Part shown: positions 41,505 through 50,474 of the stretch, piece after piece
Position numbering within the stretch: the stretch's first letter is position 1
Layout of the letters: the number at the start of each line of letters is the position of its first letter
From: Providencia rettgeri
Lineage (GTDB): Bacteria > Pseudomonadota > Gammaproteobacteria > Enterobacterales > Enterobacteriaceae
Direction of reading: 5' to 3'
Assembly: GCF_013255915.1 (NCBI RefSeq)
Contig: NZ_CP053896.1
Coordinates: 62,001 to 126,000 of the forward strand
DNA length: 64,000 bases
The notes under the pieces: model-generated
Database searches by the model: none
Told to the model about the DNA's origin: nothing
The model's input: the letters and a program-made list of their open reading frames with translations, nothing else
Position numbers and translations under genes: made by a program

Positions 41505-41534
41505 AAAACGCTTGCTTATGCAGGCGTTTTTTTT
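41505..41534 (+). terminator. Terminator of uspA
   Basis: AAAACGCTTGC pairs with GCAGGCGTTTT (one G-T pair) around TTAT, followed by a T-run, 33 bp past uspA. Confidence 0.88.
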
Positions 41535-41737
41535 GTTTCAAAATATGTATTTTGAGGGAGTTATTGGCAGGTCAAGCAATTTATTTTGCTATAGAGTGAA
41601 AAAAAACCTTGAATTTAGAATACAAACTAATGATATATTCAATAGGCAAACACAAATCAACCTCACATTTCCTAAAAATAATGATAAGAAAGAGTGAGGC
41701 ACATCACAACAACTACATGTTAAAAAGGAAGACATAG

Positions 41738-43072
41738 ATGACACAATCACTATCTTCGTTCTTGGAGTCTGTCCAAAAAAGAGACCCTTCTCAACCTGAA
41801 TTTCTACAAGCCGTGCGTGAAGTATTCACTTCCCTTTGGCCGTTTTTAGAGCAAAATGCTAAGTATCGTGACCAAGCATTACTTGAACGTTTTGTTGAAC
41901 CTGAGCGTGTAATTCAATTTCGAGTGTGTTGGGTAGATGACCAAGGTAAAGTTCAAGTTAACCGTGCATGGCGTGTGCAATTTAGCTCTGCAATCGGCCC
42001 ATTCAAAGGTGGTATGCGTTTTCACCCATCTGTGAATTTATCTATCCTGAAATTCTTAGGCTTCGAACAAACACTGAAAAATGCTTTGACCACATTGCCT
42101 ATGGGTGGTGGTAAAGGTGGTTCTGACTTTGATCCTAAAGGTAAAAGTCATGGTGAAGTGATGCGTTTCTGCCAAGCATTGATGACAGAACTCTATCGCC
42201 ATATTGGTTCAAATACTGACGTCCCAGCAGGAGATATTGGTGTTGGTGGCCGTGAAGTGGGCTTTATGACAGGTATGATGAAAAAGCTGTCTAATGACAC
42301 TTCTTGTGTATTTACCGGTAAAGGCTTGTCTTTTGGTGGTAGTTTAATTCGCCCTGAAGCAACTGGTTACGGTTTGGTTTACTTCACAAATGCGATGCTA
42401 AAACGTCATGGCCTAGGCTTTGAAGGGATGCGTGTCGCGGTTTCTGGTTCTGGTAACGTTGCGCAGTACACCATTGAAAAATGCATGGAGCTAGGTGCCA
42501 AAGTGGTTACAGCTTCCGATTCAAGCGGTACTGTAGTTGATGAAGACGGCTTTACAACAGAAAAACTCGCACGTTTGGAAGAAATCAAAAACAACTATGG
42601 TCGTATTGAAGAATATGCAAAAGAGTTTGGCTTAACTTACTTAGCGGGTCAGCAACCATGGAATGTTCCTGTCGATATCGCTCTGCCATGTGCAACACAA
42701 AATGAGCTGGATGTTGATGCAGCAAAAGTGTTAATCAAAAATGGCGTTAAAGCGGTCGCTGAAGGGGCTAATATGCCAACGACTATTCCTGCAACTGAGC
42801 TGTTCCTTGAAGCAGGAGTGCTGTTTGCGCCAGGTAAAGCGGCTAACGCAGGTGGTGTGGCAACCTCAGGTCTTGAGATGGCTCAAAATGCGGCTCGTCT
42901 AGGTTGGAAAGCAGAGAAAGTTGACGCCCGTCTGCATCACATCATGTTGGATATTCACCAGCACTGTGTGGAGTTCGGTGGTGAAGAGAAACAAACTAAC
43001 TATGTTCAAGGCGCTAACATCGCGGGCTTCGTAAAAGTCGCAGATGCAATGCTTGGGCAGGGTGTGTTGTAA
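41738..43072 (+). CDS. gdhA: NADP-specific glutamate dehydrogenase
   Basis: Makes glutamate from 2-oxoglutarate and ammonium with NADPH. The 444 residues (E. coli 447) include the catalytic Lys in LPMGGGKGGSDFDPKGKS (about 123-140), the substrate segment VPAGDIGVGGREVGFM, and the dinucleotide fold VAVSGSGNVAQYTIEKC. AAAGGAAG lies 9 bp before the ATG. It is a single gene with convergent rsmJ downstream. Confidence 0.97.
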   Translation: MTQSLSSFLESVQKRDPSQPEFLQAVREVFTSLWPFLEQNAKYRDQALLERFVEPERVIQFRVCWVDDQGKVQVNRAWRVQFSSAIGPFKGGMRFHPSVNLSILKFLGFEQTLKNALTTLPMGGGKGGSDFDPKGKSHGEVMRFCQALMTELYRHIGSNTDVPAGDIGVGGREVGFMTGMMKKLSNDTSCVFTGKGLSFGGSLIRPEATGYGLVYFTNAMLKRHGLGFEGMRVAVSGSGNVAQYTIEKCMELGAKVVTASDSSGTVVDEDGFTTEKLARLEEIKNNYGRIEEYAKEFGLTYLAGQQPWNVPVDIALPCATQNELDVDAAKVLIKNGVKAVAEGANMPTTIPATELFLEAGVLFAPGKAANAGGVATSGLEMAQNAARLGWKAEKVDARLHHIMLDIHQHCVEFGGEEKQTNYVQGANIAGFVKVADAMLGQGVL

Positions 43073-43085
43073 TCTTCTGACCTCA

Positions 43086-43157
43086 AAACGTACGCGAAAG
43101 GGCGGCTGTATCATACTGATAAATTCACCTGTACATACGCCCTTCGCCGTTACGTTT
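43086..43157. terminator. Long-looped inverted repeat between gdhA and rsmJ
   Basis: Arms at 43086-43104 and 43138-43157 pair imperfectly (AAACGT, then CGAAAGGGCG against CGCCCTTCG) with a loop of about 33 nt. The right arm covers the rsmJ stop codon. It could end both convergent transcripts, but the long loop makes this uncertain. Confidence 0.35.
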
Positions 43158-43926
43158 ATTCGCTATTTTTAATGCATGGATAGATATCAAACCGATGGCT
43201 TTTAGTGGTAACTGCTGATGGCGCTTTTTGTCCCGCAAGGGGCTCCGCATAGTCAGGGCGCTTAACAACCACTCTACGTTTAGCCAAAGCAATCGCAGGG
43301 GCTAATAATGAATCTGCATCATCATCTGCTCCCACTAATGACTGAAATACTCGCATTTCTTTCTTCACTAAAGCACTTTTTTGCCGATGAGGGTACATCG
43401 GATCAAGATAGATAACATCAGGGGCATGGGTTATCTCACTCAGTGCTGTAATACTGGATGCATGAATCAATGACATTCGCTCTTGTAACCATGGGCCAAT
43501 TTCTGCATCTTGGTAGCCTCGTTGTAAACCATCATCCAATAGAGCAGCAACCACAGGGTGGCGCTCCAACATACGGACATGGCAACCGAGAGCGGCTAGA
43601 ACAAAGGCATCACGCCCTAGGCCAGCAGTGGCATCAATGACATCGGGAAGATAATCTTTTTTGATCCCGACGGCTTTGGCAACAGCTTCACCGCGACCTC
43701 CACCAAATTTGCGACGATGGGCCATCGCCCCAGAGACGAAATCAACAAAAATCCCACCTAATTTAGGCTCATCTAGTTTGCGCAGTTGTAAGTTTTCAGG
43801 CGTAAGTACAACCGCCATAATGGCATCAGGGGTATGAGAAAGTTGCCATTTTTCAGAAAGTTGAGAAAGAGTGCCGGGATCGGCACCCTCTTCGCAGATC
43901 AATTGGATCTCAATACGATTAGCCAT
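43156..43926 (-). CDS. rsmJ: 16S rRNA (guanine1516-N2)-methyltransferase RsmJ
   Basis: Methylates G1516 of 16S rRNA in the decoding region. The protein of 256 residues has the AdoMet motif [16 protein letters not shown] (about 100-115), motif [14 protein letters not shown] and the catalytic-loop pattern [14 protein letters not shown] 43926 is chosen; it overlaps the prlC stop by 8 bp, showing translational coupling. The prlC-rsmJ order is that of E. coli. Confidence 0.95.
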   Translation of the reverse strand: MANRIEIQLICEEGADPGTLSQLSEKWQLSHTPDAIMAVVLTPENLQLRKLDEPKLGGIFVDFVSGAMAHRRKFGGGRGEAVAKAVGIKKDYLPDVIDATAGLGRDAFVLAALGCHVRMLERHPVVAALLDDGLQRGYQDAEIGPWLQERMSLIHASSITALSEITHAPDVIYLDPMYPHRQKSALVKKEMRVFQSLVGADDDADSLLAPAIALAKRRVVVKRPDYAEPLAGQKAPSAVTTKSHRFDIYPCIKNSE

Positions 43927-45961
43927 GAATACCATAACTCTTCAACATGGCATCTAATTCTGGTTTGCGACCACGGAAGCGTTCAAACAGCGCCATTGGC
44001 TCTTCTGAGCCACCACGACTTAAGATATTGTCGAGGAAAGACTGACCTGTTTGACGGTTAAAGATGCCTTCTTCACTGAAACGTGAGTATGCATCTGCCG
44101 CAAGCACATCTGCCCATAAGTAGCTGTAATAGCCAGCTGCATAGCCACCTGCGAAAATATGGCTAAAAGCATGTGGAAAGCGCGACCATTTTGGTGAAGG
44201 AACCACAGCGACTTTATCTTTAATCGCATATAGCGTTGGCATGACTTGCGCACCTTTGGCTGGGTCATACTCAGCATGTAAGGTGAAATCAAACAGGCCA
44301 AACTCTAACTGGCGTAGAACAAACATAGCTGATTGGTAGTTCTTCGCCGCTAACATACTATTGAGCATTTCTGTTGGTAATGGCTCGCCTGTCTCATAAT
44401 GGCCGGAAATAAATTCGAGGGCTTCAGGCTCCCAGCACCAGTTTTCCATAAACTGACTTGGTAACTCGACAGCATCCCATGGTACACCGTTAATCCCTGC
44501 GACATCTGCAACATCAATTTGCGTTAACATATGATGTAAGCCGTGACCAAATTCGTGGAATAAGGTAGTGACTTCATTATGAGTAAACAGTGCGGGTTTA
44601 TCGCCAAGTGGTTTATTGAAGTTACAGGTTAAATAGGCTACAGGATTTTGTAATGAGCCGTCTTTATGCACCATACGGCCAACACAATCGTCCATCCAAG
44701 CTCCACCGCGTTTATGTTCGCGAGCATAGAGGTCTAGGTAGAAGCTGCCGCGTAAGGTATTGGTTTCATCATAGAGTTCAAAGAAACGCACATCTTTATG
44801 CCATGTTTCTACATCATTGCGTTCTTTGGCAGTTAAACCATAAATGCGATGAACAACTTCGAACAAGCCATTCAGGACGCGTTGTTCAGGGAAATATGGG
44901 CGCAATTGTTCATCATTTAATGAGAATTTATGCTGTTTTTGTTTTTCGCTGTAATAGGCTAAATCCCAAGATTCAAGCGTATCGACACCATAATGTTCTT
45001 TAGCAAAAGCCGTCAGTTCAGCCAGTTCATTTTCCCCTTGCTGATGAGCACGGTCAGCTAAATCATTGAGGAAATTCAGCACTTGTTCTGGCGATTCGGC
45101 CATTTTGGTCGCTAGGGATTTTTCTGCGTAGTTTTTAAAACCTAATAATTGCGCTAGCTCGTGGCGTAAAGCCATCAGTTCATCGATTAATTCGCTGTTA
45201 TCCCATTTACCCGCATTTGGGCCTTGGTCAGACGCACGGGTGCTATATGCATGGCTCATCTCACGACGTAATTCTGCGTTATCAGCATAGGTCATAACAG
45301 GTAAATAGCTTGGCATATCGAGAGTGAGTAAGTAGCCTTCTTCACCTTTTGATTCAGCCATGGCTTTTGCTGCAGCAATAGCGCTTTCTGGCATACCCGC
45401 TAATTCTTTTTCATCTTTAATCAGTTTGGTCCAACCCATAGTTGCATCAAGCACGTTATTGCTAAATTTAGACGCTATCTCCGACAAACGTGCCACAATT
45501 TCACCATAACGTTGCTGTTTTTCAGCAGGTAAGCCAATGCCGGATAACTCAAAATCGCGTAAGGTATTTTCGATAGACTTACGTTGAGCTTGGCTAAGGG
45601 AATTAAATTCAGCCCCTTCTTTTAATGATTTATATGCTTGATACAAAGGCTCATGCTGCCCCATCCAGGTACTGAATTCAGACAGTAATGGTAAACATTT
45701 TTCATACTCTTCGCGCAGTTCTGGGCTGTTTTTCACGGAGTGTAAATGACTCACTGGCGACCAAACACGAGACAGCTTATCACTGGCTTCTTCTAAAGGT
45801 TGGCACAGGTTGTCCCAAGTGTATTGATCTGTTGCACTCAACAGGTTTTCTACTGTTTGGCGATATTCATTGAGTACGTGTTGGACCGCGGGAAAAATAT
45901 CCGCAGGCTCTATAGTAGAAAAACGGGGTAGTGCGGAATCGGCTAATAATGAATTTGTCAT
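43919..45961 (-). CDS. prlC: Oligopeptidase A
   Basis: A cytoplasmic M3-family zinc metallopeptidase that degrades signal peptides and short peptides; alleles in E. coli suppress signal-sequence defects. It is 680 residues, equal to E. coli. The zinc motif is [14 protein letters not shown] (about 466-479), with the downstream Glu ligand in the [12 protein letters not shown] segment. ATG 45961 matches E. coli MTNPLL; an in-frame ATG 39 bp earlier is rejected. Its end overlaps rsmJ. Confidence 0.96.
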   Translation of the reverse strand: MTNSLLADSALPRFSTIEPADIFPAVQHVLNEYRQTVENLLSATDQYTWDNLCQPLEEASDKLSRVWSPVSHLHSVKNSPELREEYEKCLPLLSEFSTWMGQHEPLYQAYKSLKEGAEFNSLSQAQRKSIENTLRDFELSGIGLPAEKQQRYGEIVARLSEIASKFSNNVLDATMGWTKLIKDEKELAGMPESAIAAAKAMAESKGEEGYLLTLDMPSYLPVMTYADNAELRREMSHAYSTRASDQGPNAGKWDNSELIDELMALRHELAQLLGFKNYAEKSLATKMAESPEQVLNFLNDLADRAHQQGENELAELTAFAKEHYGVDTLESWDLAYYSEKQKQHKFSLNDEQLRPYFPEQRVLNGLFEVVHRIYGLTAKERNDVETWHKDVRFFELYDETNTLRGSFYLDLYAREHKRGGAWMDDCVGRMVHKDGSLQNPVAYLTCNFNKPLGDKPALFTHNEVTTLFHEFGHGLHHMLTQIDVADVAGINGVPWDAVELPSQFMENWCWEPEALEFISGHYETGEPLPTEMLNSMLAAKNYQSAMFVLRQLEFGLFDFTLHAEYDPAKGAQVMPTLYAIKDKVAVVPSPKWSRFPHAFSHIFAGGYAAGYYSYLWADVLAADAYSRFSEEGIFNRQTGQSFLDNILSRGGSEEPMALFERFRGRKPELDAMLKSYGIHG

Positions 45962-46223
45962 AAAACATCCTGTGATTGCAGGCTTGTGCTCGTAGGCCAA
46001 GGCTTACTGTGTTGACAATAAAAGTTAAATGGCGAACTTATACCCAAATAGGATAAATGTTATGGGTGATAGAACCAGCACGCCATTGCGAATATAAGAA
46101 AGTATATGGGGGCAGATGTACAAACCTCAATATCAATCTAACGTTTTTTCTTATTAACGCTTATCAATAAATGGGGTTTTTGTTGGTTTTTATCAATAAA
46201 GGCAATAGTTGTAGTTTCAATGC
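45962..46223. other. Gap between prlC and selC
   Basis: No gene is seen. It carries the prlC promoter (leftward) and leads into the selC promoter. AT-rich near 46140-46210. Confidence 0.5.
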
Positions 46224-46252
46224 TTTGGAAAATAATGAATTCAGTCTATAAT
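46224..46252 (+). promoter_or_regulatory. Sigma-70 promoter of selC
   Basis: TTTGGA (46224-46229), a 17-bp spacer and a perfect TATAAT (46247-46252) place transcription start near 46259, about 12 bp before the tRNA. The -35 match is moderate. Confidence 0.6.
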
Positions 46253-46270
46253 CACTTTCCAATCTATAGA

Positions 46271-46365
46271 GGAAGATCGTCGTCTCCGGTGAGGCGGCTG
46301 GATTTCAAATCCAGTTGGGGCTGCCAGCAGTCCCGGGCAGGTTCGACTCCTGTGATCTTCCGCCA
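46271..46365 (+). tRNA. selC: tRNA-Sec (selenocysteine, anticodon TCA)
   Basis: A 95-nt tRNA with the long acceptor stem GGAAGATC/GATCTTCC, the anticodon loop TTCAAAT, a long variable arm and the 3' end CCGCCA. It is nearly identical to E. coli selC. It reads UGA codons as selenocysteine in formate dehydrogenases and similar enzymes. Its 3' end is a common integration site for islands, and an integrase gene follows it here. Confidence 0.97.
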
Positions 46366-46468
46366 CTCAAGTTCAATGCACCTCCACTGAAGTCAATTAA
46401 ATCCTTTAAATTCAATATATAAAAGCAATTTATAGTCAACTCAGTTCAACTGGAGTTACTCCACATCA

Positions 46469-46527
46469 ACCCCCAGTTGGGGGTGTTAATCGGGGGTGCA
46501 TTTAGGTATGGTATATCTTGCACCCCC
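46469..46527. promoter_or_regulatory. GGGGGTG-type inverted repeats upstream of the integrase gene
   Basis: Two nested features are present: ACCCCCA/TGGGGGT at 46469-46484 (2-bp spacer), and GGGGGTGCA (46492-46500) with TGCACCCCC (46519-46527). They sit between selC and the integrase gene. Repeats in this position often bind the integrase arm domain or an AlpA-type excisionase, or control the int promoter; which applies is not known. Confidence 0.5.
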
Positions 46528-46574
46528 AAATTCTCATTTTCTTTGTAACAGATAGGGCTTACGGAGGTTTTGTT

Positions 46575-47780
46575 ATGGCTCTGAGTGATATAAAAATTAA
46601 AACGGCAAAGCCGCTAGATAAGCCCTACAAACTTTCTGATTCAGGTGGGTTATATCTGATCGTTAATCGCAATGGTTCTAAATATTGGAGAATGAAGTAT
46701 CGCTTTGCAGGCAAAGAAAAAATGCTTTCCATTGGTGTCTACCCTCAAGTGACATTAGCTGAAGCAAGAAACCAACGTGATGATGCGAAGAAATTGTTAG
46801 CTCAAAATAAAGATCCAAGTGAACAAAAGCAATTAGCGCGATTAGAAAAGCACTTAGCTTCAGAAAGTACCTTTGAAGCAGTCGCTCGTGAATGGCATGC
46901 CTCTAAAGCGGATCGCTGGTCACTACGTTATCGTGATGAAATTATTGATACCTTTGAAAAGGATATCTTTTCTTATATTGGTAAGCGTCCGATAGCAGAG
47001 ATTAAGCCCTTAGAACTACTTGAAACCTTGCGTAAGATGGAGAAGCGCGGAGCCTTAGAGAAGATGCGTAAAGTCCGCCAGCGCTGCGGTGAGGTCTTTC
47101 GCTATGCAATTATTACCGGTCGAGCGGAATATAACCCCGCCCCCGATCTTGCATCTGCATTAACTCCTCCGAAGAAACAACACTTTCCGTTTTTAACTGC
47201 TGAAGAGCTGCCTTATTTTCTAAAAGATTTAGCAGGTTATACGGGCAGTGTGATAACCAAAACAGCGACTAAAATTATTTTGCTAACAGCGGTTAGAACA
47301 CAAGAGCTCCGTTTTGCTCGTTGGCAGGATCTTGATTTAGAAAAAGGAATTTGGGAGATACCTGCTGAAGTAATGAAAATGAAGCGACCGCATGTAGTGC
47401 CATTATCAAAGCAGGTGATCGAGCTGTTTAATTCACTCAAGCCACTATCAGGGCATTATGAGCTCGTTTTTATAGGCCGTAATGACCATAGAAAGCCAAT
47501 CAGTAAGGAAAGCGTAAATCAGGTTATTGAGTTATTGGGATATAAAGGCAGGCTAACAGGACATGGCTTCCGCCACACGATGAGCACAATTCTGCATGAG
47601 AAAGGATTTAATTCAGCATGGATTGAAACCCAGCTCGCGCATATCGATAAGAACGCGATCCGTGGTACGTATAACCATGCTCAGTATATGGATGGACGCA
47701 GGGAAATGATGCAGTGGTATGCGGATTATATAGATGAGTTGGAGGGGAGTTTGGGGAATGTGGTGAGTGTGAATTTTTAG
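46575..47780 (+). CDS. Tyrosine-type integrase of a selC-inserted island
   Basis: A P4-like site-specific recombinase of 401 residues. The N-terminal arm-binding domain (about 1-85, DUF4102 type: LSDSGGLYLIV and LSIGVYPQVTLAEAR) precedes a core-binding region (about 100-190) and a catalytic domain with Arg241 in AVRTQELRF, the HGFRH box (330-334), His356 and the nucleophile Tyr at 366 or 371 in TYNHAQYMDG. ATG 46575 with GGAGG is preferred over an upstream in-frame start. Position and orientation beside selC mark it as the island integrase. It looks intact. Confidence 0.93.
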   Translation: MALSDIKIKTAKPLDKPYKLSDSGGLYLIVNRNGSKYWRMKYRFAGKEKMLSIGVYPQVTLAEARNQRDDAKKLLAQNKDPSEQKQLARLEKHLASESTFEAVAREWHASKADRWSLRYRDEIIDTFEKDIFSYIGKRPIAEIKPLELLETLRKMEKRGALEKMRKVRQRCGEVFRYAIITGRAEYNPAPDLASALTPPKKQHFPFLTAEELPYFLKDLAGYTGSVITKTATKIILLTAVRTQELRFARWQDLDLEKGIWEIPAEVMKMKRPHVVPLSKQVIELFNSLKPLSGHYELVFIGRNDHRKPISKESVNQVIELLGYKGRLTGHGFRHTMSTILHEKGFNSAWIETQLAHIDKNAIRGTYNHAQYMDGRREMMQWYADYIDELEGSLGNVVSVNF

Positions 47781-47979
47781 TGATATTTGGCCATGTTTAC
47801 GCCTAAGTGGCTATTATTCATGTCACCATAAATTTTCTAAATCAGATACTTTCTATATAAATAATTACGGAATGGGCTTCTCTCTTCTAGGCACTTTTAC
47901 TACTACGCTTCCTGATATGTCACTATTATTACAGTTTCTATATCAGTTAGGGCTCTAAATGCTCAGCTCAGAAAGATAC

Positions 47980-48822
47980 TCAAACCGTATCCAAACTTCG
48001 GTCAATTAAGTAATCCTCTGCACCAAGTTTTATAAGCTGTGATCTCACTGCACGGCTGAATGGTGCATCGGCTCGTGTTTTAGTTTTGAGTTGTTCTATT
48101 TGGCGTTCGATTGTTCTCATTGGTGCTTCATCACCCAATGGATCTAAGTCTTCAACACTTTGCTGGATAGTTTCGAGAAGTTCTTTTGCTTCTTTCATCA
48201 CTTGAAATCGTGCTTCACGCATTTTCTCAAAATTAAGACCATAAATAATACCAGACTGCTGAATTCTTAATGCGGCTTGTCCAACACAGTGTCTGCTCGA
48301 AGTAAATCTACCGTTATCGTCATAATCTATATAGGTGAGATCTGCTTGGACAGTGGGGTCTAGCAGAGTTACTCTTTCATCATCGATACAACGATTCCCC
48401 CAGTTTGCTTTAGGGCTACCATCTAATAGAGGAAACCAACTGCCTTTGCCAACGGTGTAACCAGATTCATCCGTGTTCAAACGGTTACAATTCTGAGCGG
48501 AAAGTCTGAAATTTTTCCAATCAAATGCTAACCATGTATAACCTTCTGTATCGACTAAATTTTCTGTTCTTCTTGCCTCTGATTTAGGCCTGAAATGATC
48601 TACATCGAAATTTGCACCTGCATCTTTAGCTTCAGAGTACCAGCACTTTCCATAAGACATTTTAGCAAGATATTTTGAAAAGCCTCTCCATATATGAGAC
48701 TTTTTTTTGAGGAAGTCTTTCCGCTGTTCCACGGGTAATTGTTCTAGAGCATTTTGCGCGCGTTGAGCAACGTCAAATACCTTTGCTGGAATAAGCGTGG
48801 CGTCTCGTTTGATAAAAATCAT
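47980..48822 (-). CDS. HNH nuclease, Septu PtuB-like
   Basis: A 280-residue protein with an HNH-type nuclease core. It has Cys60 in YGKCWYSEA, the Asp75-His76 pair in FDVDHFRPKS (72-81), then Asn111 and Asn113 in SAQNCNRLN. This pattern fits the PtuB/TIGR02646 group of defence nucleases that act with an ABC-type ATPase. In that group the first motif is usually CxYCE; here the second Cys is replaced by Ser (WYSE), so a zinc ligand may be missing. Its start overlaps the ATPase gene by 4 bp. It is the last gene of an hsdM-hsdS-ATPase-HNH operon. Confidence 0.82.
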   Translation of the reverse strand: MIFIKRDATLIPAKVFDVAQRAQNALEQLPVEQRKDFLKKKSHIWRGFSKYLAKMSYGKCWYSEAKDAGANFDVDHFRPKSEARRTENLVDTEGYTWLAFDWKNFRLSAQNCNRLNTDESGYTVGKGSWFPLLDGSPKANWGNRCIDDERVTLLDPTVQADLTYIDYDDNGRFTSSRHCVGQAALRIQQSGIIYGLNFEKMREARFQVMKEAKELLETIQQSVEDLDPLGDEAPMRTIERQIEQLKTKTRADAPFSRAVRSQLIKLGAEDYLIDRSLDTV

Positions 48823-50465
48823 TCGCTAACCTTCTTAGCTTGAAGCACCTCAATTACTTTTTTCATAGCTGCTCGTCTCTGAGCTGCTTTATCAGGCGTT
48901 AATGGTGGTCTATCACTGTATTTTAGGTCTTGCCATGCTAAGAGAAAATCACTGTATAATGGATCCCTGTTTTCAAATGAAAACCCAAGTCTATTTAACT
49001 CATCATTTAGAAGATCTAGTTGGTTGTTCTGAGCTTCCGTTCGATTTTCGATGTGAGATAGTTCGTTCCGATCATCCAATAATTTTTGGGTCTCGAGATC
49101 CAGGGTTGTATTTAGACCAAAAACTTCAGTAAGTGTAGACATAAAGCCTGCACCACGAGGATCTATGTAAGGCTCTTGCGAGTGGACATTATGTTCATCA
49201 TCACGCCACATGACTTGTACTTGCTGTTTCTTCAGCTCGGCAATAGCTAAAGGATGGTGTGTGACCATCAGCAAGTGACTAGTATCGTGATTAGGTACAA
49301 ATTCACGTAGAAATTTAAGATATTTAATGGCCCAAGAGGGATTAAGGTGAGTGTCAGGTTCGTCGAGCAAAAACAAGGAATCTTTACCGCCAGTAAATTT
49401 GAGCAGACCCAATACAGTCAGTAGTTGTTGTTCACCTTCACTGAGTTCTCGGAAAGTGAGAGGTTCTATGCTGCTGGATACTTTCACCCGTATGCTGACT
49501 TCAGAGATAATTTCTGATAGTAGGGTACTTTCGAGCATTTTAAACAATTCGTCGGCACTGAGAGCTTTGGCGAATTCACGCAGTGCTTTTACATCAGGTA
49601 AAAATAGATGGAAGAACTCATTTCGAATACTATTGCCGGTTAACGAGGTATCTTCTGGGCGACTCACTTTTATCGGTGATAATGTGTGTTGTATCAGTTC
49701 ATCCAGAAAGCGACGAACAACGCCGCGTGCTCCCCAAAACAATTCTCCTTTCTGTTTAGCCCACCCAGGTTGGCGCATTACAAAATGAATACTGTCTAAT
49801 CCTTCAATACCTAAGTGCTCTCGCAAAAATATTTTTTCTGCGCTGTCATGTTCTGATAAGAAAAAGGCAAGTAATACGAATTGGCTGTGGTGAGGTTTAG
49901 CGTAGAATAATGGCCGAATATCACCTTTTAGATCCAATTTATCTTCTAGTAACTTACGATAGAAATCCGTACGGTGTTTTTTAAAATGGTCTTCAAGACG
50001 ATCACTGGGACCTGAGTAATATGCAAAAACATAATTAGGTAGGTATGGTGCTTTACCGCTTTTATCACGCTTAACTTTTGAAAACGGAATGGCTATACCT
50101 GAAGGCCGTTCATTAAACACATCCCTTGGTGTGTCTTCACTTAAAAGATCGCGCACACATACTTTATATTGTTTTGCCAATGTGCCACGCTCTGGATCGG
50201 CATCAATGGTTATTTCCAGCCATCGCTCACTGAGCTGATTGGGCTTATGGCGTTCACCAAGTCGATAAATCAGCTCGTAAGAAAAAGGTGGTGCTTCGCC
50301 CAGATCAAGATTGCGAAATATAGTTACCAAAGCTTCAAGAACGTTTGATTTACCAGAACCATTACGGCCTACCACCACTGTCATCAGGTGACTTTCATCA
50401 AAATCCACTTTCACGTTTTCAAGATTTTTAAAGCGTGAGCGAATATGCAATCTATCGACTTTCAT
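48819..50465 (-). CDS. ABC/SMC-type AAA ATPase, Septu PtuA-like
   Basis: A 548-residue cytoplasmic ATPase. It shows the Walker A GRNGSGKS (33-40), an ABC signature LSEGEQQLL near 338, Walker B LFLLDEPDTHLNP near 367 and a switch His in VTHHPLA near 400. The layout is that of OLD/RecF-like and PtuA ATPases. Paired with the HNH gene (4-bp overlap), it matches the two-gene Septu anti-phage system. Unusually, it starts 9 bp after hsdS of a type I modification unit, so all four genes appear to be one transcript. Septu identity is by pattern, not by search. Confidence 0.82.
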   Translation of the reverse strand: MKVDRLHIRSRFKNLENVKVDFDESHLMTVVVGRNGSGKSNVLEALVTIFRNLDLGEAPPFSYELIYRLGERHKPNQLSERWLEITIDADPERGTLAKQYKVCVRDLLSEDTPRDVFNERPSGIAIPFSKVKRDKSGKAPYLPNYVFAYYSGPSDRLEDHFKKHRTDFYRKLLEDKLDLKGDIRPLFYAKPHHSQFVLLAFFLSEHDSAEKIFLREHLGIEGLDSIHFVMRQPGWAKQKGELFWGARGVVRRFLDELIQHTLSPIKVSRPEDTSLTGNSIRNEFFHLFLPDVKALREFAKALSADELFKMLESTLLSEIISEVSIRVKVSSSIEPLTFRELSEGEQQLLTVLGLLKFTGGKDSLFLLDEPDTHLNPSWAIKYLKFLREFVPNHDTSHLLMVTHHPLAIAELKKQQVQVMWRDDEHNVHSQEPYIDPRGAGFMSTLTEVFGLNTTLDLETQKLLDDRNELSHIENRTEAQNNQLDLLNDELNRLGFSFENRDPLYSDFLLAWQDLKYSDRPPLTPDKAAQRRAAMKKVIEVLQAKKVSE

Positions 50466-50474
50466 GGGCTGTCC

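Noticed and set aside
41512-41697. 61-residue open frame between uspA and gdhA
   Set aside because: It begins inside the uspA terminator hairpin and has no ribosome-binding site or family resemblance.
47781-47979. Possible small gene between the integrase and HNH genes
   Set aside because: The 199 bp contain no frame with a start and ribosome-binding site; nothing recognised.
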